From Gymnodinialimonas sp. 202GB13-11 (GTDB lineage: Bacteria > Pseudomonadota > Alphaproteobacteria > Rhodobacterales > Rhodobacteraceae), in assembly GCF_040932485.1 (NCBI RefSeq), contig NZ_JBFRBH010000001.1, positions 3,274,212 to 3,338,211 on the forward strand: a stretch of 64,000 nt of DNA, read 5' to 3'. Positions 37,434 to 47,700 of this stretch are shown in pieces. The position numbers and the translations under genes are program-made. Every line of letters begins with the position of its first letter. Positions within the stretch are counted from its first letter, which is position 1. A model generated the notes under the pieces. That model searched no databases, was not told the DNA's origin, and was given only the letters and a program-made list of their open reading frames with translations.

Positions 37434-37888
37434 GCCGTACCCTCCGTAACATGGCGGTTCTTGGCCTCATACTCGGCCTTGGTCGCACGGCGATGGTCGC
37501 CCGCGAGGGCCGCATAGGACGGCGCGCAGTCGGTGTAGATCTCCGAGATCACAGGAAAACCGGCAGCATCGGGAAACAGCGCGGGCATCAACTCATAAAC
37601 CGCGCCCTCTTCATTATCCCTAAGCCACAGATTGCTCCCACAGGTCGGGCAAAACGTGCGCGTCGCAAATTCGGTGGAGGCATAGCTGGCAACATCACCC
37701 TCAACCGTCACCGCATCGGCATTCGCCTGAAACGCACCCCACACAACTCCATTGGAACGCTGGCAAATACCACAATGACACACGCCGATCGCCGCGATGT
37801 AGTCACCATCAACGGTGATCCGCACAGCGCCGCACAGGCACGCGCCGTCCAGCTTTCCGCTGGTCCGATAGGGGTCAGCAATGCTCAC
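37430..37888 (-). CDS. GFA family zinc protein
   Basis: A 152-residue protein of the GFA (glutathione-dependent formaldehyde-activating-like) fold. Zinc-binding cysteines are visible as CLCGAVRI near residue 17, CHCGICQRSNG near 47 and FCPTCGSNLWLRD near 91, the expected Cys spacing. Family members were once thought to form S-hydroxymethylglutathione; most have unknown substrates. The start is a GTG at 37888 with GGAGGG eight bases upstream. The stop overlaps the DUF4328 start. Confidence 0.85.
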   Translation of the reverse strand: MSIADPYRTSGKLDGACLCGAVRITVDGDYIAAIGVCHCGICQRSNGVVWGAFQANADAVTVEGDVASYASTEFATRTFCPTCGSNLWLRDNEEGAVYELMPALFPDAAGFPVISEIYTDCAPSYAALAGDHRRATKAEYEAKNRHVTEGTA

Positions 37889-37960
37889 AATGCTTGCCCT
37901 CCGTGAACAACTTCCGCTGGCATCCGCTCAGCCGTCGCCAGCCTGCGATGATCTGTGCGC

Positions 37961-38515
37961 TCAATCGAGTTCAATGTCGTATTCCCCACGCGCAACTCCG
38001 CGCATCTCAAAGCTCGGTTGTCCCCGCGTGCCCACCAAAGGCACCGCGAATTCCATCTGAACCCGCATCCGCCCCTGCGGCGTACACTCGATGTTGGATA
38101 CCGCGATCCGTACATTGTCGAATGCCTCCCAGGACCGGACCGGCGCGGCATCGCGGTTCACTTCATTGAAGAAAACCCCCGGGTTCGAAACGGCCCAGCC
38201 GGTGCCAGTGCGCTGCACTTCGAAGATGACGTTCAGGTCCCACCCCGGCGCACCGCGGCCACCGAAGAAGTTCACCTCGAAATAATCGTAAGCCTCACAC
38301 GGTCGCGCGATCCCATCCAAGATGAAGACGGTCGGAGATGCCCAGATCGTATCAACCGTCTCGTCCCCAAAATCGTTGACCACGCCTGAGATCTCATCCG
38401 TCAGCACTTCGCTGCGCACCGAAAGCGACCATGGCGTTTGCTGTGCGCTAACCGGAACGGACAGGCCGAGGGCCAGCAAAAACGCTACGGCAAATCTGGC
38501 TTTGGCCAACCTCAT
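37961..38515 (-). CDS. Hypothetical secreted protein
   Basis: A 184-residue exported protein of no family I recognise. Signal peptide MRLAKARFAVAFLLALGLSV ending at SAQ, then a beta-rich sequence with TPWSLSVRSEVLTDE, EVNFFGGRGAPGWDLNV and a final acidic tail. Two cysteines (CEAYDYF and IECTPQGR) could form a disulfide. ATG 38515 lies five bases after the upstream stop; the frame is open to 38578 but that would overlap the neighbour. In the gltD-gltB run. Confidence 0.72.
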   Translation of the reverse strand: MRLAKARFAVAFLLALGLSVPVSAQQTPWSLSVRSEVLTDEISGVVNDFGDETVDTIWASPTVFILDGIARPCEAYDYFEVNFFGGRGAPGWDLNVIFEVQRTGTGWAVSNPGVFFNEVNRDAAPVRSWEAFDNVRIAVSNIECTPQGRMRVQMEFAVPLVGTRGQPSFEMRGVARGEYDIELD

Positions 38516-38520
38516 CACTC

Positions 38521-39258
38521 TCACTGCGCAACCCTCCAGACCGGATCCAAAGGCAGGGCGCTCATCATGTCGCCGCAATCATATTCCGGCTGCGTCGTCA
38601 GAAAGTCAGGATCGCCCGCTTCATGGAACTCCACGGGGCTGTAATTGCCTTCAAACGTCTCGCCGCCCGGGGTTGTGACCGTCTCCAGCCCACCGAAGAA
38701 CAGCCCCATCTCACGCGACACGAATTGGGTGCCTTCCGTGCGACGTGGCCCCGCCGTGGTTTCCCACTGATAGGCAAATTCCGTGACCAGCAGGGACCGC
38801 CCATCAATCGCGATCTCGTCTCCGGTCAGCCGGTCGAACCCGGTATAATCACGCTGGAAAATGCCCTCGGCGCGCTCCTCCCGGATGGAGAAGACCATCG
38901 TGTCATTTCCAGTTTCCAGCAGCTCGGCCATGCTGGCCGGGTCTTCTTCCGGTTCGATCAGAACGTCGCGGCTTCCCGTGCGCAGGTTGAACGCCTGCAA
39001 CCAGCGAAACTCCGCGTCGGTGTAGTTGAGGTAGAACGGCCCGTCTTGATCCAGCGTGACACGCCAATGGCTGCCTTCCGGATCGCTGTCACACCGCCAG
39101 TGATGCGACACGAGGCATGACCGCGACTGAACCGTCAAAAACGCCGTGCACCCTTCGGGCACCGGGAACAGGTCGCTGCCGCTTTGCGCCGCAGCCGGAA
39201 CAGCCGAGACCATCCCAAGCAGGGCGGCGTTAAGGATTTGTCTACGAATGGGCGGCAT
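38521..39258 (-). CDS. Hypothetical secreted protein with conserved cysteines
   Basis: A 245-residue exported protein of unknown function. Signal peptide MPPIRRQILNAALLGMVSAV ending near PAAAQ, then a mature part with several cysteines (GCTAFL, RSCLVSHHWRCDSD, YDCGDMM), which suggests disulfides in the periplasm, and many acidic/aromatic stretches (WRVTLDQDGPFYLNYTD). It follows gltD by 118 bases on the same strand and precedes the other secreted unknown by five bases. The pair may act together. Confidence 0.72.
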   Translation of the reverse strand: MPPIRRQILNAALLGMVSAVPAAAQSGSDLFPVPEGCTAFLTVQSRSCLVSHHWRCDSDPEGSHWRVTLDQDGPFYLNYTDAEFRWLQAFNLRTGSRDVLIEPEEDPASMAELLETGNDTMVFSIREERAEGIFQRDYTGFDRLTGDEIAIDGRSLLVTEFAYQWETTAGPRRTEGTQFVSREMGLFFGGLETVTTPGGETFEGNYSPVEFHEAGDPDFLTTQPEYDCGDMMSALPLDPVWRVAQ

Positions 39259-39376
39259 CAGGTCAGTAATCCTGTCATTTTGGAATTTCGTGGGACCCAG
39301 TAGCGTCCGGTGTGTAACTACAGATGCACTACAGAATAACTACAGGTTCCCTACAGCGGGTTTCAGCACGGACGGG

Positions 39377-40819
39377 TCACTCCGCGGCGACGGTTTTCGG
39401 GGCCGCGGCAACCCGTTCTAGGATCGCCTCCGCTGCCTCACGTCCATCGCGGATGGCCCAGACAACCAGGGAGGCACCGCGCACGATGTCACCAACCGCG
39501 AACACGTTTTCGAGGTCCGTTTCATGGGTCATCGGCTTGGCTTTGATGGTGCCCCAGCGTGTCACCGAAAGCTCTGGTGTGTCCCACAGCGTCGGAAGAT
39601 CCTCAGGCTCAAAACCCAGCGCCTTAATCACCATGTCTGCGCCTTCGATATAGTCAGCGCCTTCAATGACTTCCGGCGATTGGCGGCCCGTGACGTCCGG
39701 TGCACCAAGGCGCATTTTCTGCACCAAAACGCCGTCCACAACGTCATTCGTCGCGTTGAAGCCCTTGGGCGCGGAAAGCCAAACGAATTCAACGCCTTCC
39801 TCTTCCGCGTTCTGCACTTCACGCTGCGAGCCCGGCATATTCGCCCGATCCCGACGATAAAGGCACTTCACGCTCGTCGCACCCTGCCGCGTTGCCGTGC
39901 GCACGCAATCCATGGCCGTGTCGCCCCCGCCGATCACGACGATCCGCTTGCCTTCGGCGTTCAGCTCACCATTGTCGAATTCCGGCACAGCATCGCCAAA
40001 AGACTTGCGATTAGAGGCGGTTAGATAGTCGATCGCCCGCACCATTCCGGTCGCAGTCGCATTCGGCCCCGGCAAGTCACGCGACTTGTAGACGCCGGTC
40101 GCGATGATCACGAAATCATGCTCTTCACGGATTTCGGCGAGCGTGATGTCTTGGCCAACGTCACAGTTCAACTCGAACTTCACGCCGCCATCTTCCAGCA
40201 GCTTGTTGCGCCGCATGACCACGTCTTTCTCCAGCTTGAAGCCGGGAATCCCATAGGTCAGCAGCCCGCCAGCGCGGTCATAACGGTCATAGATTGTCAC
40301 CTGCAGACCCGCGCGCCGCAGCATGTCAGCGGCTGCAAGGCCACCCGGGCCTCCGCCGATAATTCCAACAGATTCAGGCCGTTCAACAGATGGCGCGATG
40401 GGCATGACCCAGCCTTCATCCCAAGCCGTGTCGGTGATGTATTTCTCAACCGAGCCGATGGTCACAGTGCCGTGGCCCGATTGCTCGATCACGCAATTGC
40501 CTTCGCAAAGGCGGTCCTGCGGGCAGATGCGGCCGCAGATTTCCGGGAAGGTGTTCGTGGCCTGGCTGACCTCATAGGCTTCGCGCAGGCGACCTTCAGC
40601 GGTCAGCTTCAGCCAGTCGGGGATATTGTTGTGCAACGGGCAATGCGACTGACAATAGGGCACGCCACACTGGCTGCACCGCCCAGCCTGCTCCGCCGCC
40701 TTCTCGCGCGCATACTCGCCATAGATCTCGGCGAAATCCTCTTTCCGCTGGTCCGCTGCCCGCTTTTCGGGCATCTCCTTACCAACAGTGACAAACTTCA
40801 ACATGGGTTGCTTAGCCAA
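39377..40819 (-). CDS. gltD: Glutamate synthase small subunit
   Basis: The beta subunit that passes electrons from NADPH through FAD and Fe-S clusters to GltB. The 480-residue product has the N-terminal cluster cysteines CSQCGVPYCQSHCPLHN, FAD motif IGGGPGGLAAADMLRRAG, NADPH motif VIGGGDTAMDCVRTA, and the C-terminal NVFAVGDIVRGASLVVWA. The start is TTG 40819 (LAKQPMLKFVTV), supported by AGGGAG seven bases upstream and by family length; the open frame up to 40879 is not needed. It heads the run that ends with gltB, four genes later. Confidence 0.95.
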   Translation of the reverse strand: MAKQPMLKFVTVGKEMPEKRAADQRKEDFAEIYGEYAREKAAEQAGRCSQCGVPYCQSHCPLHNNIPDWLKLTAEGRLREAYEVSQATNTFPEICGRICPQDRLCEGNCVIEQSGHGTVTIGSVEKYITDTAWDEGWVMPIAPSVERPESVGIIGGGPGGLAAADMLRRAGLQVTIYDRYDRAGGLLTYGIPGFKLEKDVVMRRNKLLEDGGVKFELNCDVGQDITLAEIREEHDFVIIATGVYKSRDLPGPNATATGMVRAIDYLTASNRKSFGDAVPEFDNGELNAEGKRIVVIGGGDTAMDCVRTATRQGATSVKCLYRRDRANMPGSQREVQNAEEEGVEFVWLSAPKGFNATNDVVDGVLVQKMRLGAPDVTGRQSPEVIEGADYIEGADMVIKALGFEPEDLPTLWDTPELSVTRWGTIKAKPMTHETDLENVFAVGDIVRGASLVVWAIRDGREAAEAILERVAAAPKTVAAE

Positions 40820-40877
40820 ACCATCGCTCCCTATCCTGAGCGGCCCGTATATCGGTGGTCTTTGGGGATAAAAAGAC

Positions 40878-40960
40878 AACTATGCTGACCTTTATGCTTT
40901 CAGATGCGCAAAAGAAACAGTCTTTGAGCGGGAAACATGTCTTTGTATGGCAGCATAGTT
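40878..40960. promoter_or_regulatory. Paired inverted sites in the gltD-uppP gap
   Basis: AACTATGCTG (40878-40887) and its exact reverse complement CAGCATAGTT (40951-40960) stand 63 bases apart in the 203-base divergent gap (40820-41022). The gap is AT-richer than its surroundings, as expected for a promoter region. Two inverted sites at this distance could be operators for a looping regulator of gltD and/or uppP, or the arms of an RNA stem. Confidence 0.45.
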
Positions 40961-41022
40961 TACCTTTAATTAGGAAAATAGAATTAAATCAGATACTTAA
41001 AGAGCGGGTTGATTGATCAAAA

Positions 41023-41826
41023 ATGAGCCTGCTTCACCTGCTGATTCTCGCCCTCATCCAAGGCATCACCGAATTCTTGCCGGTTTCGTCTTCGGGCCAC
41101 CTGATTCTGCTACCGAATCTCACGGGTATGGAGGATCAGGGGCAGGTCATCGATGTGGCCGTCCATGTCGGCACTCTGGGCGCCGTCGTTCTGTACTTCT
41201 GGAGGGACGTGAAGATGGGCCTGGCCGGCATCCCGCGGATGCTCACCGGAAAGATCGACACGCCCGGATCAAAACTCGCCTACCTCCTGCTGATCGCCAC
41301 CATCCCCGTGATCCTCTTCGGGCTCCTGCTGGAAATCACGGGAATCTACGACAACCTCCGCTCCATCGCAGTCATCGGCTGGACCATGCTGATCTTCGGC
41401 CTCGTGCTGTATTGGGCCGACCAAAAAGGCGCGGAGGAGAAACGCTCCGAGGATTGGACCTTGCGTGACGCCATCGTCATGGGCCTTTGGCAAGCCATCG
41501 CGCTTATCCCCGGCACGTCCCGCAGCGGCATCACGATCACTGCCGGGCGTTATCTTGGATATGACCGCGAAAGTGCCGCGCGCATCGCAATGCTGATGTC
41601 TATCCCAACGATTATCGCCTCGGGCGTCTTCGCAGGGGCCGAGGTGATTGCCACGGCGGATGCCGCCGCCGCGCGGGACGGTGCGATCGCAGCGGGCTTC
41701 TCCTTTATCGCAGCCCTCGCCGCGCTGATCCTGATGTTCAGACTTCTGCGCAGCGTCAGCTTCACGCCATACGTGATCTACCGCGTCGTCCTTGGGCTGA
41801 TCCTGCTGGGGATTGCCTACACTTAG
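41023..41826 (+). CDS. uppP: Undecaprenyl-diphosphatase UppP/BacA
   Basis: A 267-residue inner-membrane phosphatase that recycles undecaprenyl pyrophosphate to the monophosphate carrier for peptidoglycan and surface glycans; overexpression gives bacitracin resistance. Both signature regions are present: GITEFLPVSSSGHLIL near the start and PGTSRSGITITAGRYLG near residue 165. About eight hydrophobic segments fit the family. It relates functionally to the glycan and wall genes elsewhere in the window. Convergent with the NDUFA9-like gene, sharing four bases. Confidence 0.95.
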   Translation: MSLLHLLILALIQGITEFLPVSSSGHLILLPNLTGMEDQGQVIDVAVHVGTLGAVVLYFWRDVKMGLAGIPRMLTGKIDTPGSKLAYLLLIATIPVILFGLLLEITGIYDNLRSIAVIGWTMLIFGLVLYWADQKGAEEKRSEDWTLRDAIVMGLWQAIALIPGTSRSGITITAGRYLGYDRESAARIAMLMSIPTIIASGVFAGAEVIATADAAAARDGAIAAGFSFIAALAALILMFRLLRSVSFTPYVIYRVVLGLILLGIAYT

Positions 41827-42806
41827 CTTTCCCGCAGGTTCTGTGCGCTTTCCTTGATGTCGGAATACTGCCCGGATGGACGGAAGACGTAGAGGTAATC
41901 GTCCAGCACAGCCTCCATCGCCGTCGCCTCGACGCCAAGATCCGCCAGCGTTTGCGCATTTTCCCCAACCACATTGTCGGATGCCAAGGACCGCACCTGA
42001 TCGCGCGTCAGAATGCCGTTGTTGAACAGGCCAAGCGTGACCGTCTGTGCCATGTCCAGAACAAACGCCATGATGCGCGCCACGAAGAACGGGATATTCA
42101 GAACCAGACGGCGACGACGAATGACGCCCAACATGCGGTTCATCAACTCACGGAAGGTCTCCACATCGGGGCCACCCAGCTCATACGTGCCATGCGACTC
42201 GCCAAGAATGCCTTTGACGGCGGCTTGCGCAACATCATCGACATAGACGGGTTGAAACCGCGTTTCCGCACCGGCCACCGGCAGGATCGGACCAAGCCGT
42301 GTCATGCCCGCAAAGCGATTGAAGAACTGATCTTCCGGGCCGAACACAACCGAAGGGCGCAGGATCATCGCCGTCGGGAACGCCTCAAGAATGGCGGCCT
42401 CTCCAGCAGCTTTGGATTGCGCATAAAGGCTATTGCCTTCCGCATCGGCCCCAATGGCTGAGATATGGACCATAGTCTCCGCCCCTTCTTCCGCCGCCAT
42501 GCGTGCAATCCGGGCCGCGCCCTCATGCTGGACAGCGTCGAAGTTGTTCTTGCCACCGGCATCAAACGTGCCCACACAATTCACCACAGCATCCGCGCCA
42601 TGGATTGCGGCCCGCACCGAAGCATCATCACGGATATTGGCCAGGATCGGCTCCACCTGTCCGACAACACCGTAGGGCTTCACGAACAGCGTCTCATTCG
42701 GGCGGCGCACAGCCACGCGCACGCGCCATCCCTGCTTGGCCATGCGGCGAGCGATGTAGCGGCCCACAAAGCCCGAGCCGCCGAAAATGGTGACGAGTTT
42801 AGCCAT
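41823..42806 (-). CDS. NDUFA9-like complex I-associated NAD(P)-binding protein
   Basis: A 327-residue atypical SDR of the NDUFA9/NAD-binding group. It begins MAKLVTIFGGSGFVGRYIA with a TGxxGxxG-like Rossmann site, has VNCVGTFDAGGKNNF, and contains ISAIGADAEGNSLYAQSKAAGE, where YxxxK is present. In eukaryotes and alphaproteobacteria NDUFA9 homologues bind NADPH on complex I. No nuo genes are here, so that link is from family only. ATG 42806 has GGAGGAG upstream; the frame open to 42893 is not used. uppP next door is a typical Rhodobacterales arrangement. Confidence 0.87.
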   Translation of the reverse strand: MAKLVTIFGGSGFVGRYIARRMAKQGWRVRVAVRRPNETLFVKPYGVVGQVEPILANIRDDASVRAAIHGADAVVNCVGTFDAGGKNNFDAVQHEGAARIARMAAEEGAETMVHISAIGADAEGNSLYAQSKAAGEAAILEAFPTAMILRPSVVFGPEDQFFNRFAGMTRLGPILPVAGAETRFQPVYVDDVAQAAVKGILGESHGTYELGGPDVETFRELMNRMLGVIRRRRLVLNIPFFVARIMAFVLDMAQTVTLGLFNNGILTRDQVRSLASDNVVGENAQTLADLGVEATAMEAVLDDYLYVFRPSGQYSDIKESAQNLRES

Positions 42807-42932
42807 CTCTGGGCTCCTCCGGTCGCGTTTGGGTTGTGATACGTCCCCGCCCCACGAGCGGCAAGGCGCAAAACGTCTCAACTTTCCGCGCATATTGGGG
42901 GAACCGACGGTATACTGCTGGCGTTTGCCAGG

Positions 42933-44750
42933 ATGGCAAACTACGAAATGAATATGTCTGCGCGAATACCTCTGATCTTATCGGTCGTTCTGGCTTTGGG
43001 TCTTGGCCCGGCCGCGGCACAGAATGTGCAGATTGTAGCACCAGAAGCCGATGAAGACCTGCAGGATCGCCTGCGCGCCGCCTCCCTCCTGCTGCAGGAA
43101 ACGGAAGAGGCCCGCACAGCACAGGATATCATCGCCGCCGCACGGGCGGATTATGGGCGGCTGGTAGCAGCACTTTACGACACAGGGCATTTCTCACCGG
43201 TGGTGCGCATTGATGTGGATGGGCGCGAGGCCGCGCGCATTCCCCCCTTCGGTGCGCCGCAATCCGTATCGAACGTCACGATCCGCGTCACACCCGGCCC
43301 CGAATTCACGTTCGGTACGGCTGAGATCAGCCCGCTTGCCAACGACACCGACCTTCCCGGCGACTTCCGTGCCGGTGGTGCAGCCTCAACTCCGGTACTC
43401 CGCGATACGGCCGCCGCTGCCATAGATGCATGGCGCGCTGTGGGGTATGCGACCGCAGGTGTGGCTGACCAACAGATCACGGCCCGCAACGGCGAAGCGG
43501 TGCTGGACGTCCGGGTCCGCATTGATCCCGGCCAGATCGTCCGGTTCGGCACGCTCGACCCCGAAGGCCATGAGCGTATGCGGACCGAGCGTATCCTTGC
43601 CATCGGTGGCCTTCCCGAGGGGGAGACTTTCTCACCCGAAACACTCGACCGGGTAGAAGCGCGCCTGCAAGACACTGGCGTGTTCTCAGCCATCGCTTTG
43701 CAAGAAGGCGACGTTGGCCCCGATGGTACGATGAACATCACCGCAACCCTCGTCGAAAGCCTACCGCGCCGGTTTGGGGCAGGTGTCGAATTCTCCACTG
43801 ATGACGGCCTTGGCGTCAGCGCCTATTGGCTGCATCGCAACCTCTTCGGTGGGGCTGAACGCCTGCGCATTGAAGGGGAGATCAGCGGTGTGGGATCGGA
43901 AGGCCTATCCACCGAAGATGTTGAGGGCATCGATGCGTCCCTCGGCCTGCGCTATTCGCGCCCCGCAACTTTCACGCCCGATACCACCGCTTATGCGGAG
44001 ATCGGCGCGGATTACCTCGATGAGCCCGCGTTTAGCCTGATCAATATCGGCGCTGAGGTCGGGGTTGAGCATCGCTTCACCCGCACATTGACCGCATCCG
44101 CCGGTGTCGCCCTCGACTATTATGACATCGACGACCAGTTCGGCGAACGCCAGGTCACGCTGCTGTCGCTGCCCGCCTCCGTCACTTGGGACCGGCGCGA
44201 AGACCCGCTCGACGCGCGGCGGCTGTTCTTCCTCGAAGCCTCCGCCACCCCGTTCGTGACGGATGAAGGAAGCTCAGGCGCACGCACTTACGTCGATGGC
44301 CGCGCCTATTTCGGGTTTGGCGAAGATCGCGCAAGCCGCGTCGCCCTGCGCGCGCAACTCGGCAACGTTGTCGGAGGCGAGATCACCGAAATCCCGCCCA
44401 GCTTCCTGTTCTTCTCGGGCGGGGCGGGCACGGTGCGCGGGCAGGAATTCCAATCGCTCGGCGCGACCCAGCTTGGCCAGGATGCAGGCGGGCGCAGCTT
44501 TGCGGGCCTCTCCGCCGAGTTCCGCCAGGACATTGGAGAAACGAATTTCGGCCTCGTCGCCTTTGCCGATGCAGGCTTTATCGGTGCAGACACGCTGGGC
44601 GGCGATGGCGATTGGCACGCAGGCGGCGGGCTTGGTGTGCGCTACGCGACCCCGTTCGGCCCCATCCGCGTCGATCTCGCCACCCCGCTGCGCGGCGACG
44701 GCGTGGGCGAAGATCTGTTCCTTTATATCGGTATTGGGCACAGCTTCTGA
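42933..44750 (+). CDS. tamA: Translocation and assembly module TamA
   Basis: A 605-residue outer-membrane Omp85-family protein. N-terminal signal (IPLILSVVLALGLGPAAAQ), POTRA-type domains (about 30-260) and a C-terminal beta-barrel from about 290, ending in ...LYIGIGHSF with the terminal Phe typical of barrel proteins. TamA works with the next gene's product, TamB, to insert proteins into, or move lipids to, the outer membrane. The start is uncertain (ATG at 42933, 42948 or 42954); all precede the signal. The stop shares one base with tamB's ATG. Confidence 0.92.
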   Translation: MANYEMNMSARIPLILSVVLALGLGPAAAQNVQIVAPEADEDLQDRLRAASLLLQETEEARTAQDIIAAARADYGRLVAALYDTGHFSPVVRIDVDGREAARIPPFGAPQSVSNVTIRVTPGPEFTFGTAEISPLANDTDLPGDFRAGGAASTPVLRDTAAAAIDAWRAVGYATAGVADQQITARNGEAVLDVRVRIDPGQIVRFGTLDPEGHERMRTERILAIGGLPEGETFSPETLDRVEARLQDTGVFSAIALQEGDVGPDGTMNITATLVESLPRRFGAGVEFSTDDGLGVSAYWLHRNLFGGAERLRIEGEISGVGSEGLSTEDVEGIDASLGLRYSRPATFTPDTTAYAEIGADYLDEPAFSLINIGAEVGVEHRFTRTLTASAGVALDYYDIDDQFGERQVTLLSLPASVTWDRREDPLDARRLFFLEASATPFVTDEGSSGARTYVDGRAYFGFGEDRASRVALRAQLGNVVGGEITEIPPSFLFFSGGAGTVRGQEFQSLGATQLGQDAGGRSFAGLSAEFRQDIGETNFGLVAFADAGFIGADTLGGDGDWHAGGGLGVRYATPFGPIRVDLATPLRGDGVGEDLFLYIGIGHSF

Positions 44751-47700
44751 TGCGGTGGCTTTGTATCCTTCTGCTCCTCCTGCTGCCGACTGCCGCGGTC
44801 GCACAGGATGATGATCGATCCCGGCTGATCCGCTTCCTTGAAGACCAACTGTCTGACGGCGCCGCGCGCCAGATCCGCATTGAGGGCTTTCGTGGCGCGC
44901 TATCGTCTGAAGCGCAACTTGATGAGCTGACCATCTCTGACGCGGATGGCGTCTGGCTTACGCTTGAAAATGCCACCTTGAATTGGTCCCGCTCGGCCCT
45001 TCTGACAGGCGCGTTGCAGATTGATGCATTGACCGCCGATCGCCTCGAAATCCTGCGCCCGCCACTGGCGGACGAGGGCGTTGATCTGGCCGATACCGAA
45101 GCCACGCCTTTCGCCCTGCCTGAGCTTCCCGTCAGCATCGAAATTGGTCGCTTCGCCATTGCGGAGGTCGTGCTGGGCGAGCCGATCATCGGCCTGCCTG
45201 CGACCCTTTCGGTGGAAGGCTCAGGGCAGTTGATCGGCGGGGCCGGACAGGCAGATATCGCGCTGGAACGTCTGGATGGCCCGGGGGGAACCTTCGCGCT
45301 TCAGGCAGAGTACGACAATACCAGCCGCGACCTCGCGCTGTCGCTTCTGCTGGCGGAACCGGAGGAGGGTCTGACGGCCGAACTGCTCGGCCTACCAGGT
45401 CGCCCGGATCTGAGCCTTTCGATTGAGGGCGAAGGCCCAATCACCGACTTCGCCAGCCAGATTACGCTGCAAACCGAAGGGCAGGACCGCATCGCAGGGC
45501 AGGTGATCACCTCGACAGGCACAGATGGGGATCAGCTTCTGACCGTCGACATCGGCGGTGATATTCGCCCACTTCTCCTACCCGATTTCCGCGACTTCTT
45601 CGGTGCGGATACGCGCGTACAAGCGCAAGCGCGGCAGGAGCCTGATGGCGGCCTGAGCCTTGATGCGCTGCGCCTGAGCTCCGCTGCGCTGTCGCTTGAG
45701 GGCTCCGTTGCGCTGTCGCCCGGCGGTTTGCCTGAAATTGTGGACCTAACCGGTCAGATCACCCCGCCGCAAGGCGAACGCGTACGCTTGCCGTCTGGCG
45801 GCACGCCCACCGAAATCGCCGGGGCTGACCTGAGCGTCACCTATGACCGCGCTGCAGGGGATGCTTACGCGCTTATTATAGGCCTTGATCGCCTGACCGT
45901 CGAAGATCTTGCCGTTCAGAATGGGCAACTCCGTTTCGAAGGCACCGCAGCTATTACCGAAACGGGGATCGAGGCCACCGCCGCCGAACTCTCCGCCGCG
46001 TTGTCAGGCGTCCAGCATACCGACCCTGCCGTCGCGCAAGCCCTTGGCGAACGTATCTCTCTCGACGCAACCCTGTCGTGGATTGCGGGCGCACCCTTGA
46101 TCCTGTCAGACCTTGTGGCGCAGAGCGGTGATGTAACGGCCACCGGCGGGGCTTCTCTTCAGACGGGTGAGAACCGCCTTGACGTTGCGATGGATGTCAC
46201 CGCGACGGTCGCCGATCTGTCTCGCTTCGCCGCAGTCGCCGGCCAACCGCTCGACGGGGCAGCAACACTCGGCCTGGCAGGCGGGATTGAACCGCTGTCC
46301 GGCGCATTTGATCTGGCGATTTCAGGCACGGGCACGGACCTCCGTTTTGTCGATGCTGTGCCCGCCGAAATCTTCGCCGGGGACACACAGCTTGCCGCTA
46401 ACGTCGTGCGGAACGAAACAGGGCTGACGCTAACTGGCCTCAACCTGGAGAATGCCGAACTCGATCTAACAGGTGAAGCATCTCTGACCTCGGGCGACAC
46501 CGTCGCCTCCGCCGAATTCGAACTGCGCGAGGTTGGATATTTCACCGATTTCCTCTCGGGCCCAGTCGCCATAACTGCCGAGGTTGCACGGCAGGGAACC
46601 GCGCCCTTCGACATCGACGTTGCCTTAACCGGCCCGAATGAGATTGCCGCAAACACCCAAGGCACCTTCGACGCCGACACTGGTGATTTCGCACTCGACC
46701 TCACAGCATCAGCCACTGGCCTGGATATTGGCAACGGCGTGCCGCCCCAGCTTCTGGCCGGGCGCACCCAGATAACCGCGACCGCCAATCGCACTGGCGA
46801 TGTCCTTAGCCTGACCGATCTGTCCGTTCGCAACCCCGAACTGACCCTGACAGGGGAAGCCAGCGTCAGCCCCACCGTCAGCCGCGTCGATGTGGATGCG
46901 CGCCTTGCCAATGTCGGGCTGTTCACTGACGCGCTTTCCGGTCCGGTCAGTGCCGACGCCATTCTGACGCGGCAGGGCGAAGACCCGTGGCAGGTCAACG
47001 CGGATCTTGGCGGCCCCGGCGGCATGAACGCCAATGTCGCGGGCCGCGTGGGCCTACCGAACAATGCTGTCGACCTGCGCCTGAACGGCCAGGCCCCGCT
47101 TGCATTGGCCAACCGTTATATCCAGCCAAGGTCAATCCGTGGCACGCTTGGGTTCAACCTGTCCATGCAAGGCGCGCCCGGTCTATCCGCGCTCAGCGGC
47201 ACCCTTTCGAGCAACAACGCCCGCATTGCCGTGCCGACCTATGCGCTGGCGGTGGAAAACATTGGCCTGAACGCGCAAATCTCCGGAGGGCGGGTGAATT
47301 TGACGGGCAACGGAACGCTTTCGACCGGCGGGCAACTCAGCACCCAAGGCTCCATAAATCTCGGTAGCCCCGGTCTGGATGGGCAAATCAACGTCTCTCT
47401 CGTGAATGGTCGCATTGTGGACCCGACCCTCTATGACGCCCAAATCGCCCGCGCCGATCTGTCCGTTAGTGGCCCTCTGGCGCGCGGTCCGCGCATCTCA
47501 GGCGATATAACCCTCGGTGAATCTGAGATCCGGGTTCCCGAAGCCAGCCTCGCGGGCAGTGCCGCAATCCCCGACATCCGCCATCTTGGCGAAACCCCGG
47601 AGGAGCGTTTGACGCGCCGCTTCGCCGGCCTTTTGGGCAGCAGTGCAGGCAGCTCCGGCGGGGGAAGCGCCACCACCGCGCTCGACATCAACATCACCGC

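Noticed and set aside
46159-47112. 317-codon minus-strand frame opposite tamB
   Set aside because: Serine/arginine-rich shadow of a beta-repeat gene.
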